DNA from: Patella vulgata
Lineage: Eukaryota; Mollusca; Gastropoda; Patellidae
Length of the DNA stretch: 64,000 nucleotides
NCBI RefSeq assembly: GCF_932274485.2
Contig: NC_065884.2
Location: forward strand, 28,415,540 to 28,479,539
Direction: 5' to 3'
Shown here: one piece after another, positions 1 through 13,075 of the stretch
Layout: each line of letters starts with the position of its first letter
Position numbering within the stretch: position 1 is the first letter of the stretch
Notes under the pieces: model-generated
The model's database searches: none
The model's input: only the letters and a program-made list of their open reading frames with translations
Told to the model about the DNA's origin: nothing
Made by a program: the position numbers and the translations under genes

Positions 1-168
1 TCGGCCCATCAGAACTACTAGACAACTTTTCGTTGCCAGGGACTACGTCTTGCCCTTATGGCAAGGGAAATCAGACTGGAAAACATTTTCTCAGCCTTAA
101 CTTGAGCACCGGGATTGACCCAGTGATCGTGTGTGTGGTCATACCTACTGAGCCACTGTGGCTCATGT
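1..168 (-). repeat. tRNA-headed SINE fragment (type C)
   Basis: Read on the minus strand it begins with an A-box-like AGTGGCTCAGTAGGTA and a B-box-like GGGTCAATCCC. Related heads occur near 28381, 33188 and 55632. Confidence 0.6.
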
Positions 169-1380
169 CTATAGATAAAGTCAGTGTTGAAATATAACTG
201 ATTTTGTATTCCACGGACAAAACAGAAATTAGAATTTCTAATTAACATTAAAATAGTAAGCAAGCCAACTTCCATTTAATCAAGTTTGTCCCCTCAATGT
301 CACTAATTAAAATAACACATCAGAAGAACCCAATTTAATATGTTATTTTCAACTTAAATTAAAGAGACTGAACTCTATTATTCTCCTCATTTTGTTTATG
401 CATACTAATTTGTACACATTTTTTTTTATCAGGCTTTGTCTATACATGTCATTCAATTAAAATTTTTGAGGTGATGCACAAGACAAACTCTTGCACACAG
501 ACAGTTGTGGGTGGTGTCACTTTCTTCAGAAGATGTTTGTTTAGTTGCCAGTTAGTGTTGTAAAGTGTAAGAATGTAAATGAGAGAATCGTTGTATCCTG
601 TCTGTTGTATTTGGTGAACTGTAATTCGATTTTGACTCTGCCTTGAGGACATATATAGATTATACCACAAAACAAAAGGTGTTACATGTATATTAACAAA
701 TGAAATGTCTCAGATATTGAAAGTAAATACTTATAATATCAACATAAATTCATGAATGTTTTGTTCCAGCACACCCTAAAGAATTGTTTGGATGATTATT
801 AAATAGTTAAGACCATATAAAGTACTTAGAAACAATCTGTTATAGTGCACAAAACGTAATAAAACATTGAGTAATTTTTTTCAAAAATAAGGTGCACACA
901 TTTATCTATAGACATGTATGTGTTGTTTTCTTGAGCTTTTTTTTTTCCTAACATATTCACTTTCAAACATAACACCCAGATTTATTTGAGGAACGATTGC
1001 TTCAATTTGTGAAAAATCTATAATTAATTATTTAGTACCAGTTGTTGATGTAATATGGATGCCAATTAATGAGCCATACAGGAACTTGGCTAATTGAACA
1101 CTGATGTCATGATATTGGAGTTTCATGTACATTATAAAATATTTATTACTTGTTATAAGCCTGTTTATGTAATATATATCAGTGTCTAATATATGATATA
1201 TACCAAATCTAATTTTGTAAAAGATCATAAAAGCTGTATAACTCTAAGAAAGAGCAGGGTCCTGAATCCAAATCAGGAGATATTAATTGATTTTGTTTGC
1301 TTAATTAAAGAGGCATGATGTAAGACTTAGATAAAGAATTAGATAAAGAAAGTAGACAGTAACAAATGAATACACTGTAT
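169..1380. other. Upstream A+T-rich DNA, nothing recognised
   Basis: Short open frames here (for example 449-670 and 1028-1228 minus) show no family resemblance. No promoter can be placed with confidence. Confidence 0.4.
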
Positions 1381-1626
1381 ATTTAAAATGTCAGTCAAGT
1401 TACTTTATTGAGCAAAGTTATGAATGTTGAAAGTTTTGACGAGAAAGTGCTTAAATTGTATCCACCGATTGAAGGTTTATATTATTATATCCATTGCCAG
1501 TGTCAGGATATTTAAACGTAGTTTTGATTTTCAGTGTCACCATATTAATATTTGACGTACAATGTAGATATAAATAATGATAATAATAAGGGTACTTATA
1601 AGGCGCTAGACTCCAAAGTCTGTATG

Positions 1627-2001
1627 CTCAAAGTGCTGGGGATCACGTGGCTAAGTGGGTAAGACTAAGTCGGGTGTTCGATCCCTGCATTGGCCGAGAA
1701 AGTTCATCCAGATTTTCCGGCGTGGTTTCCCCATGTCAGTGATGCAGAGCGGAGGGCCTGACAATGACAGCTGTCTAGTCGTTCGGATGGTACGAAAAAC
1801 CGAGGTCCTGAGTACACATTGGCATGCACTTAAAAGATCCCTTGGCAGTTGGAATTCGATATTATAAGAGTAGGCCGTAGCGCCGCTGCCTGGGCAAAAT
1901 TTCCCTCATAGCACACTGTAAGGCGTATGCCCGTCTTCATTAGCCCAGTTTAGAAGCAGAACAGTAGGACGTTAAACCCCATTTCATTTCTCAAAGTGCT
2001 G
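1627..2001 (+). repeat. SINE A, complete copy with 12-bp target-site duplication
   Basis: tRNA-like head with A box (GTGGCTAAGTGGG) and B box (GTTCGATCCC), a body and a tail GTTAAACCCCATTTCATTTC. CTCAAAGTGCTG at 1627-1638 and again at 1990-2001 are perfect target-site duplications, showing LINE-driven insertion. The element itself is about 351 bp. It lies inside an older repeat (about 1385-2150) also seen near 11585. Confidence 0.85.
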
Positions 2002-2694
2002 ACAAAATTTCCAGTAAATACTTATAGTTGGCATTGTCTTATCCACTCAATATCTAAGCCATCTGATGGTCTTGTGGGATTGTTATGTGAATAAATGACT
2101 AAATGAAAATTTATATAACATTTGAAACCAGAAAAAAGACCTGTTGATTTAGATTTTGAAAATGCATCTTTAAATGTTAAATAATCAATTTGAGTCTATA
2201 TTAGTGTGGATTAGGTCATAGAAATTTTGTATTTTCCGAAAAAAGCAAATGACACTGAGAGACTTAAGTATTGAAAGCAGTAGCGAGTTCATCTGATTAA
2301 AATCAAGTGGTTCTATTAATAGTACAAGGACATGCAATTAACAATTAGTTTGTGCTTTAAAAAATAACTTAATTGTTTCCCAGTTACTATTGCAGTCAGG
2401 ATGCTCCTGTGAGAATCTTATAATTCTGATGTTTGTGAGTGTTATGCATACAACTTGTAACAAGGGAATCGTTTATCATGATTGTGACTGGTTCAATTGA
2501 AGACGACTTCAGAGTTATGGATTATTATAATATGATGATTATTTTTAAAAAGACTATGTCTAGACAATCAACATATGATCTGAAATTAAAGATTTGCATA
2601 TAAGACAGATTAAATTACTAATAAAATACAACATGGCTGGCCAAATTGCTAATTTATGATAAAACTTATAATTTTTGGGGATCTTATTTTTCAG

Positions 2695-2797
2695 AAGAAA
2701 CCTGAAGAGATGAAAATGATCACCTTTTAAATGATATCACAAGTTTTCTAGTCCTCTGAATAACATCTGCACAAGCACATATATATCTACGCACAAT
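2695..2797 (+). other. Probable 5' UTR part of the first coding exon
   Basis: A pyrimidine-rich acceptor (ATTTTTCAG) ends at 2694 just before this stretch, suggesting the first coding exon begins here and that a non-coding 5' exon lies upstream. In-frame stops precede the ATG, so no longer N-terminus is supported. A transcript would settle it. Confidence 0.4.
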
Positions 2798-2923
2798 ATG
2801 GAGAATGAGCTACACAAGAGAGACCATCTTGGAGTACAAGATTTTGTTCTTCTAGAAGATTATCATAACCAAGATGCATTTCTTGATAACCTACGCAAAA
2901 GATTTGAAGGAAATCTCATCTAT
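2798..2923 (+). CDS. Myo1c: Myo1c-like coding exon 1 (aa 1-42)
   Basis: N-terminus of the motor domain. [11 protein letters not shown] and [15 protein letters not shown] align with the start of vertebrate Myo1c. Ends in phase 0 at the donor GTAAGT. Confidence 0.95.
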
Positions 2924-5900
2924 GTAAGTCTCTTTAGTATAATTTTCAAGACAAAATATGTAATAACAGTAACACCAAAAAAATTGGTACTGTAATTATT
3001 AAATTTGTTCACCTAGTGTTTATTTTATTACCCTGGTTTTAGGACACTGGTCATATTGAAAGAAGGGAGGTTTATTTGGTGGCCAAACCCATGCACTGTA
3101 AATCACAAGGCCTCATATGTATGCAGGTCATGGGTTTGATCTAGAGTTTGTACGTGACAAGTTGTGGGGTCCTCTTCCTAATCTTATCAATTTCTCTGTG
3201 TACTTCAGTTTCCTCTCGCTAAAGACTCATGTGCACAATATGTACCATGTTTGTCCCAAACTGACCTGGTCAGTATTGAGTGGACATGTATTGTTTTTAC
3301 CTTACTTAGTGGTCCTGTGTTTGTGCCATTTTAATTTTTCTGTACAAATCCCACCAAGCTTACTATACCAATTTGTGCCAAAGGTTCAAAATATGAGTTG
3401 TCAATGATAGATGCAATTTAAGCAAAATGTGAGTTGTCCTTCTATATACCTGAATGAAGTAACGATCGATAACAGATACATGTTCGAATTTTTGCTTACT
3501 GATACATTGTAATTCCTTCGGAGACCAAAAGTTGTTCTATGAGACTGTGAGAGGATATCTGACAATTTATAAAAAGAGTTGACTCTCACTAGATAAGAGA
3601 AAATGGAAAAATCTGTCCATTACCATCCGTCCACAATTGTTTGTGAACACTCTACAGGTCACAATTTTTATCAGATTTCAATAAATAAAACTTGAAATAT
3701 AGGTTTATCACCCTAAGATCTCGGTTCCTTTCGATATTGGCATGTATCGGACTGTAACTTCATGGATTATGGCCCCTGATTGTACGAAAAATCACGTTTT
3801 TAGCTTATGAACACTGTAGTGGTCACAATTTTTATCCAATTTGATTTAAACTTGAAATGTTTGTTTATAACCCACAGATCGCGGTTCCTTTCGATATTCG
3901 CGCATATCGGACCATAACTTCCTTTTTTAACCTATTTAAAAAAACGTTTTAAAATATATCACCGTTAAACCCTAAGGATGGCTGAGTTCGAATTCCGTAA
4001 AAATCGGACCGAAACTGACAGACTAAATGACCGCCCCTCGTTGGCAAATAGTGTCAAAATATTGTGTGTCAGGGTTGTGGGCCCTCTGGAGGTCACACTT
4101 TTCATCTGATTTTTATGAAACTTGAAATGCATGTTTATAACCCAAATATCTTGCTTCCTTTCCATTTTCGTACATATTGAATCGTAACTTCCTGAATTAT
4201 GGCCCCTGATTGTACAAAAAATCACGTTTTTAGCTTGTGGTCCCTCTAGAGGTCACAGTTATTATCCAATTTAAAAAAACTTTCGAATATATCACCGTTA
4301 CACCGTAATTTTGTCGGAGCTTGAATTTCATGAAAATCAGACTAAATCTGCCGGACGAAATGGCCGCCCCTCGTACACAAATATATCACCGTTACACCAT
4401 AATTTTGTCGGAGCTTGAATTTCATGAAAATCGGACTAAAACTGCCGGACAAAATGGCCGCCCCTCGTACGCAAATGGTGTAAACATTTGGTATATCAAA
4501 GTTGTGGACCCTATAGAGGCCACAATTTTGATCCGATTTTGATGAAACATTATAATGCAAGTTTATAACCCAAAGATCTCGCTTCCTTTCAATATTCGCG
4601 CATATCGGATCGGAACTTCCTGAATTATAGCCTCTGATTGTACGAAAAATCACGATTTTAGCTCATGGTCTCTCTAGAGGTCACAATTTTTATCTGATTT
4701 AAAAAAACCTGTAAATATATCACCATTACACAATAAGATCTTTGTTCCTTTTGATAATCGCGGATACTCAAACTTAATTTCCTGAATTATAGCCCCAGAG
4801 TTGATCATCTCGGAGTCCTAATGCTTCTTGTCAAATTTGAAAAAAAAATCTGTTAAAAAAAGACTTTATTCTCAATATTGTCCTTTAAAGTTTTGTGTAT
4901 ACCTGTAATTGATGAGATATAAGTATTGATTCTACCATGTTTTATTTTATTTTTGCAGACATACATTGGTCCTGTATTAGTATCTATAAATCCATATCAT
5001 GAATTAGATATCTACAACACAGAATTTATACAAACATATCGAAATGTCAACTTCTATGAGTTGCCCCCTCACATGTAAGTAAATCCATATTTACTAAAAA
5101 AATGTAATCAATTTATTCCATCACAGAAACCCTATTTTCAGGATTTCGGTGTACCCCTATTTCTAATATAATAAACTTGATATCATATTCTGTGTGATGA
5201 TGAGTTTTTTAAGTTTCAGTTATTAAGTATCTGAACTTTAATTAAGAACCATTAAAATTAATATTTTATCATTATTTCATTCCACTATTATGGTTCAGAT
5301 TTTCTACACTACAGAAGATCTAACATAGGCCTATATAACAAACGGCTGTCATTCAGAAGGCTGATATTGGCTGTGTTATATGCAAGACTTCAGTAAGTTT
5401 ATAATAATAGATCACTGGACAATATCCTATAGCACAGGACACTCAAATCACACCAGATAAGATTGTCATTTGTCAGTTTGCAGGCCTGAAAAGACAAGTG
5501 GAAAGTGTTAATATACAGTAGTTGACTTATGAAAAACTTAGGTCCACGTATGTCCATGTGGACTTTTGCATGAAAGAATATTTTACAGTACAAATCATCA
5601 TAAAGGAGACAGAGTAGTTGGAAATGTCACTGTTCTGGCCAAATTCTACTCCCTCACATTGCACACCTAAAGTAATTTATTAAAGATGTGGAAACTGTCA
5701 AAAAAGAGTACATATAGTATATACATGTGATTGATTTTGTGCTTTTCAACAGAAGAGATTTATATACTGTATCTAAAGAAGTATTGATTGTATTTTTTAA
5801 GAGATTGTACCATAGGTATGATACACATGTTTTTTTACATGTAATTAGCTAAAGACATTGGAAGACTTCATTTAAATGTAGAGATTTGTGATATTGATTT

Positions 5901-8900
5901 TGTTTAGGCTCATTAGACTGTTTTTCACATATTCTTACATTGATGTTTTTTCTGCTGGTCGTATTACCTGCTACTTATTAGTGTTTAAAAGATTTAGAGT
6001 AGAAATAATAAGATAATCAATGTTTTAACTCAATAAGATTGTGTAGGTAGCACAGACTGAATTAAAAGACAACGCCCTGAAGTTTTAATGTAGACTCTGT
6101 AGGATTGCCATTCTATTCTCCATCTACCTTAAATGAATGTTCATAATTTTAAAGATTAAAATCGGGGATGATCAAATTATTTACCATCCATTATTTCTTT
6201 TGCTCTATGTGTGAATGTATGACCTATTCATGTACACACTTCTCTATTCAGGATATAATTTGAAAGAGATTAAAAATCAGATTAATTATAAATATTTCAT
6301 CAAGATATTATGACTTGACTGTGCTAAATAGAAAATCATTGATTAGAAAATGTATTGAAACTATTTGGCCCCCAAAGATTATTTATTTTACAAAATACAT
6401 GTACTTCAAGAGAAATTTAATATTCCCCTGACTATCTGAGAAAGCAGAATTGCAAAACTAAGACGAGTTATTGAAGCATAAACATCTTACTATTAGTATA
6501 TAGAGGATATTTGTCGTTTTAGAGTGAATAACATATTTTATTTCATCGAGAAGCAAGAAAACTTATATTTAGAGATGAAATAAAATATGTTGTTCACGAC
6601 AAAACGACAAATGTTCTATTTATTTTATGATTTTACAATCATTTTAGGTAAAAACAACATGGACTACTGCTAGCCAGTGGAATAACACTTTTATTTCACT
6701 GATAAAATGCGATATTCCACTACTGATCATAAAATAAAATGAAATATTGACAAAATAATTAAAATAGGTTTAATTCTTTAAAAGTCTCTGAATGTGATTT
6801 GAGAAATATAGGAATCCCTTGCCAACTACAATATTGATAAAATTGAATCTGTAACAGGAATATCAGTCCAAAAATGGTTCAGTTACTTTCAGTATTTGAT
6901 GAACCGAAATTCCATCGATTTATGTGGCACCCTATGTAAACAAGCCTTCCACCATCTTTATATTTCACGAAATCTAATTGATGGGCCTGTTTTTAATCAG
7001 ATGAATCCAAGCCAGGAGATTATCTAGTGTTGATATTTTGATTTTGTTTTCATAATTAGCTTGGATTGAGCCATAAGAAGTTTAATATTTACCTAAAAAA
7101 ATGAAATTGTGCACAGTTACTTTAATAAGATATCAGTGTTTGCAAAAACATGTGAGAAAGTCATGTACTCTTACTTTTTCTAAGACACCGGGATTGTGCA
7201 AATAGCATTACAACAATGGGATATGAAGATATTAATATGATATATCAGGGTAATATACATACTGAAACAATAGCTCGCTTAAAGTGTTGTCTGCTTCATT
7301 GAAATGGATGAGTCTGCAGCTCTATAATTAGTAGGCTACATGTATAATAAGAGTTGTTTTGAGGTTTTTCCTGAAATTATTCATAATTTTTATTAAAAGA
7401 GTTATAAAAATGATGGTACTGTGATATTCATAATTCCCTTACTGCTCAAATTTATAATTCTTTTACCACTTCTAGAAAACTTCTCCATTCAGATGGCTAT
7501 GATTTATCTTTCTTAGATCAGTGTAATTTTAACTAGGAATTAGAAAATTCAGAGACACTAACCAGTAAATTTGAAGCATTGGTTTATGATGAAGGTGATG
7601 TACTTCCTTGTTATAAACACAAATATCCAAGCATTTCTATATAAACAGGAACTGGTTAATAAATTGCATAATTTCTAGGAAAATGGCAATTGAATTTGGT
7701 TTTTTGTGTTCGCTATATCATAACTTGAGATAAAAAATAAAATCTTAGACTCTAATGGTTTTCTTGTATTACATTACTCTGAAAAAACATGTATAATTAA
7801 GGTGGTATTATGGGCAATTAGATAAAGAGCTGACAGTTCTCGCTATAATAGTTAAAAAATAGATATCTTAAAGAGACTAGCTGAGAATTTTAGTCAAATT
7901 GCTCCACTCTGAACCAAGATATTAGCGAATGAATTTTAAGCCTAGCCTCGATCATCATTACTAAAGTTGGTATGATAAAAAAGAAAGTCTCGATTATCCA
8001 TTTTGACGTTACATCATACATCACAAAATGTATTCCAATCCGCTAAATATCGCAGTCTAGCTATGGCATCGAGAGTTGAATAAGGTCTTGATCGGCTAAC
8101 GAATATGGTCTTGATAGGCTAATTAATGTTTAATTAATAATTTAGATATTTCAGGCCTAAAGAGAGACCTGCAATAGGCAGATTTAGCTCTTGTATAATG
8201 TATGTTTATTAAGACGCCAACATTATATTTAGCTTTTTTAGTACAAAAACATTCCTTCTTATATTTATTATGAAAACATATTAATATAATTAATTTTGTT
8301 GTAACATAAAACAAAATAACAGTTTTTATTTTTTAAGTTGGTCCTCTAAATTCTCAAATGATAGAAAACATTTTTCATTTGATGCTACAGATAAACTTAC
8401 ATTATAAAACTTGAGTATATAGTAGGTACCTTAAAAACATTAATAGATTTCATGCAGGCGGACACCAAGAGATAAAAGAATTACATTTGAAAACTTAAAT
8501 GGAGGTAATTAGATTGAGGAGTTGTGGCATTTGTTTAGAATTGTAAGATTTATTACCGTTACTTGTGTTAGCTTTGGAAAAATTGTTTAAAAGAAAAACA
8601 GCCATTGCTTAGAAGAGTCACCTTTTTAAACATCCTTGCTTTGATAGCTGAATGAGGAAATAGAAGTATGAAATTACATTCAGATAAAATAGTTTAAAAC
8701 AGATGTAATTAAAATATTTATTATTAACCATGAAAAGTGTCTAAAACAGATGTAATTAAAATATTTATAATTAACCATAAAATGTGATAAGTTGTTGTGT
8801 TGTGAAAGATATAAACAAGAATATCTTAGAGGTTACTGCATCTTTGTTTGTTAGCTTGATATCAACATTGGTCGAGATCAGTCGAAATTCATTGATTCTA

Positions 8901-11900
8901 TCATGTCTGTTACGAAAAATGTCTTCCAGCTGTCTGACTTAGACAACATTTACGTGTTTGTTTATGTCGGAGTTGTGCAGTCAAATGCAGACGACAATGC
9001 AGACTTGTGATCAATATTAAATGTTTTTATGTTGAGTGTCAATAAACAACATGGATGCCATTTGTTGATTTATGTTGGATATTGTAAACTACGTTAGGTC
9101 ACATTGACTGTGTGACTAGGAGTATCCTTCTTTATCTGCACTTTTGATCAAATCCTATACTTTTAATTATAGAAGTGTTATGGAATATAATTCAATTTAT
9201 TTAGCTGAAAATTTCAGATTAAATCTGTACCATTAAAAATATAAATTACTGTGTAATGTGTATGATTTACTAATACAAGGGTGGACCCACTGCTGACTGC
9301 TTCCTTCCCACCCACACACAGACACTCACACGCACAAACATTCAAGCGATTCCCTGTTTTATGCACATGTTAAAAATATAACTAAGTAAATAAAAATTCT
9401 GTCCTGTCGTGTGATATTTGTTTTCTGGTATTTTTAGATTAAACTTGGATATATTTGATTAAAGCATACACTGCTGTAGATTGCCTTTAATTGACATAAA
9501 ATCAATGAAAATTCTGTTTTTCCAGAATTATTTTAGGTTAAGGATTTGGGTATTGGATAGAAATTTTGTACAGAATTATATTAACAAAAATGTATTCATA
9601 GTATCAGCCTCTTATAAATGCAGGCATTGTCAAGTTTGTAAGGATTGACAAGGGACCTGTATTGATTCAGTTAGTTCAGTGATATTCTCAGAATGTTTAT
9701 TTACCTTCAATAGTCACTGTTGTACTTTTGTTAAAGAATTTAGATTTTGAAAGTTTACTGTTTGTTAATTTCAAGAGTTGTTTTATTTTTTTCAGATTTG
9801 CTATAGCAGATGCATCTTATACTTCTATGAGAGGTGAAAATAAAGATCAGTGCATTTTAATATCAGGAGAATCTGGCGCTGGTAAAACAGAAGCCTCAAA
9901 GAAAATCTTACAATACATAGCAGCTAATAGTACACATTCTGTAGATGTAGAGAGAGTTAAGGATAGATTATTACAGTCAAATCCTATATTAGAGGTAATC
10001 CATATGATTTGTAGCTCAATCTTCTTGTAAATTTGTAACTGATATTTGTACAATTGTTAATTGTCTAAATATTTTGAAAATTATCAATTCTAAAAGAAGC
10101 TTGATTGATAACTTAGATAGAAACTGTTTATAGTCGATTACTGTACAATACAGAAGTAATTGCATGTGCATAAAGTTTATAAATTATGTGTAAAGATTAA
10201 AAGCATGCAGACAAAAGGATTTCACTAAGTTTTTATACGCCCACATTTTCATTTGGACGTATTATGCCGTCGCCCCAGTCCGTCTGTCCGTCCTTCCACA
10301 ATTTGTTTGTGGACACTCTACAGGTCACAATTTTTATCCGATTTTGATGAAACTTGAAATGTATGTTTATAATCCACAGATCGTGGTTTCTTTTGATATT
10401 TGCAGACTGTAACTTCCTGGATTGTACAAAAAATCATGTTTTTAGCTTGTGGACCCTCTAGAGGTCAAAATTTTTAGCCAATTTTAAAAAACGTTTAAAT
10501 TTATCACAGTTACACCCTAATGACAGCTGAGTTCCAATTTCGTGAAAATCGGACCAAAACTGCCTGACAAAATCGTGACTACTTGTGCGCAAATAGTGTA
10601 AAAGTATGTCATACCAAGGTTGTGGACCCTCTGGAAGTCACAATTGTTCTTAGATTTTGTTGAAACTTAAAATATATGTTTATGTCCGAAAGATCTTGGT
10701 TCCTTTTGCTCTCTACGCATATCAGACGGTAACTTCCTGGATTATGGCCCCTGATTGTACCAAAAATCGTGTTGAATAGCTTGTGGATTCTCTAGAGGTC
10801 ACAATTTTTTATCCGATTTTAAAAACCGTTTAAATATATTATTACCATTCCACCATAATGAAGGTTGAATTCGAATTTCGATAAATCGAAACAAAAGTGC
10901 CCAACAAAATGGTTGCTCTTTGTACGTAAATTGCTTAAAAGTACGTAATATGAAGGTTGTGGACCCTCTAGAGGTCATAATCTTTATCTGATTTTGATGA
11001 AACTTAAAAATTATACCTATATATCCCAAAGATCTCTGTCTCTTTCGATATTTGCGCATTGCAGACCATAACTTTCTGGATTATGGCCCCTGATTGTACG
11101 AAAAATTGCTTTTGTTTTTAGCTTGTTCTCTATCCATCTCTTGCAAAATGTGGGTGTATCTTGACTGGCAACTACTGTTTTTTTCTTGTTTTTGTTTTCT
11201 TTGGTTCTTCTGAATAGTTAAATGAATGTGTATTAAAAGACCTTAATCTGTGCAAATAGGTGTATTTATTTCCTCTTCTGAACCAAAGCCTAGCTTTTGA
11301 AGAATTGGCATTTAACTAATTTTAGAAATTGAATAAACATGAAAAAGTTCTAAATAAAGGTTATTTGGTGTTTGCTTGGAATTGTTGAGGGTACACAGAA
11401 TTGTTCAACTTGTATACATGAATTTAAACAACCCCACACTAGCTTTCTGCTGCATTATTTAAACATGGATGTTTAAAATTTTTGACAAGCTAAAGCCTAT
11501 TGAGAAACTTGAAGTAGTTTGATTTAGATAAAAAGCTGGCCTTTCAAAAACAGATAATGAAAAATATATAGATCCAAAATTTCTATCAATTTACTTTATT
11601 CAGAGAGATGAATGTTTGAAGTTTTGACAAGATTTGACATGTGTAATATATCCAAAATTTTGATCAGTTTGAAGTTTTTACCAATTTTTTTATAAATAGT
11701 CTTGATTATCAAGTACCATTGCTATGATAACAAATGAAGTCTCAATTGCCCATTTTGACTTTAACCGAAGGGTTGGATTGCCGAATCGTTAGCACTGTAT
11801 CATAAGGTCTGTCATTGAGTCAACTGGCGGGATTTCGATTCCCCGGTTGTACGTGACAAGGAGTAGGGTCGCCTGTCCAACCTAGTGAGTTTTCTCAGGA

Positions 11901-12985
11901 TCCTCCAGTTTCCTCCCACTGCTAAAGACCCCTACATGCAAGCGAATTATTGAAATAAAATTGAACCATGTGTTAGTCCCAAAATGACCTAGTTTGTGTC
12001 GAGTGGACGTTAAACCCCATTTCTCGCTCTCTCTTTTAAAGTTAACCAATTATAAATAGCTTGCCATGTGAATAAATGTTTAATAATTTATGTAACATTT
12101 AAAGTCAGAAAGAAAAATGCAATAGGCCGATTAGCTCTTGCATAATGCACCTTTCAGTATAAATATTATTTGTAAAATATATATGTCAAATACATAGCAT
12201 ATTCTCCAAGATGTAACACATAGCTGGTTTTATTTATATGGAGGGGGGGGGGGTGAAATCTTTACAAATAATGGGATTCTTGAATTTGATTTTTTATTTC
12301 AGAGTTTTGGAAATGCCAAAACAAACAGAAATGATAATTCCAGCCGCTTTGGAAAGTACATGGATATACAGTTTGATTATAAGGTATGACTAGAACTATT
12401 CATTATTCAAATATTCATTTTCAGTCATTTAAAACATTTTGTGACCAGATTTGTATTGAAATGTTAAATATATTTCTTTATTTCAGGGAGCACCAGTGGG
12501 AGGCCATATTTTAAATTATTTATTAGAGAAGTCTCGTGTTGTACACCAAGGTCAGGGAGAAAGAAATTTTCATATATTTTATCAGTTAATACAGGGTGGT
12601 AGTCCGGCTTTATTAGAAAAACTGAAATTAGACAGAAATCCGGATAAATATTTCTATTTAAATCAGGTAGGTCAAAGTTCATTTAAATAAAATTATTTAT
12701 TATACTATAGAACTCTGGCACTTGATAAAACTACAGTAGAATCTGTATTCAGCAGCCACTCAGAGAATCTTTATGACTGAACGCTTAACGAGAGTGACCT
12801 CTTAATGAAATCTCAGTGGTTGTTAGTGTTGACATCTAGTAAAATTTTAACGGTTAGATCACTTAGATGTAATGGAAACAACCATTAATACTCGCATCGG
12901 TAAATTTGGCCGTTGCTTATAATGAAATTCTTTGAGTTAAATCTCTGATACAAATTCTACAAACGTATCATTTTGTACCAACATT

Positions 12986-13075
<90 letters not shown>

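Larger units (their letters stand above)
5075..9795. other. Intron 2 (4.7 kb), A+T-rich
   Basis: Holds a hairpin at 6499-6618, a MITE at 7797-8200 and a 48-bp tandem duplication near 8694-8790. Otherwise I see nothing coding or repetitive. Confidence 0.6.

Noticed and set aside
1655-1867. Open frames inside SINE A copies (also 38153-38431, 41439-41645, 58625-58876)
   Set aside because: They match each other only because they are SINE copies; the tRNA-like head and target duplications explain them.
2798-2995. Reading the first myosin exon on as a 65-aa protein
   Set aside because: Homology ends exactly at the donor GTAAGT at 2924; the rest is intron.
3965-4653. Open frames in the tandem-unit repeat E
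   Set aside because: Repeat-derived, different frames in each copy.
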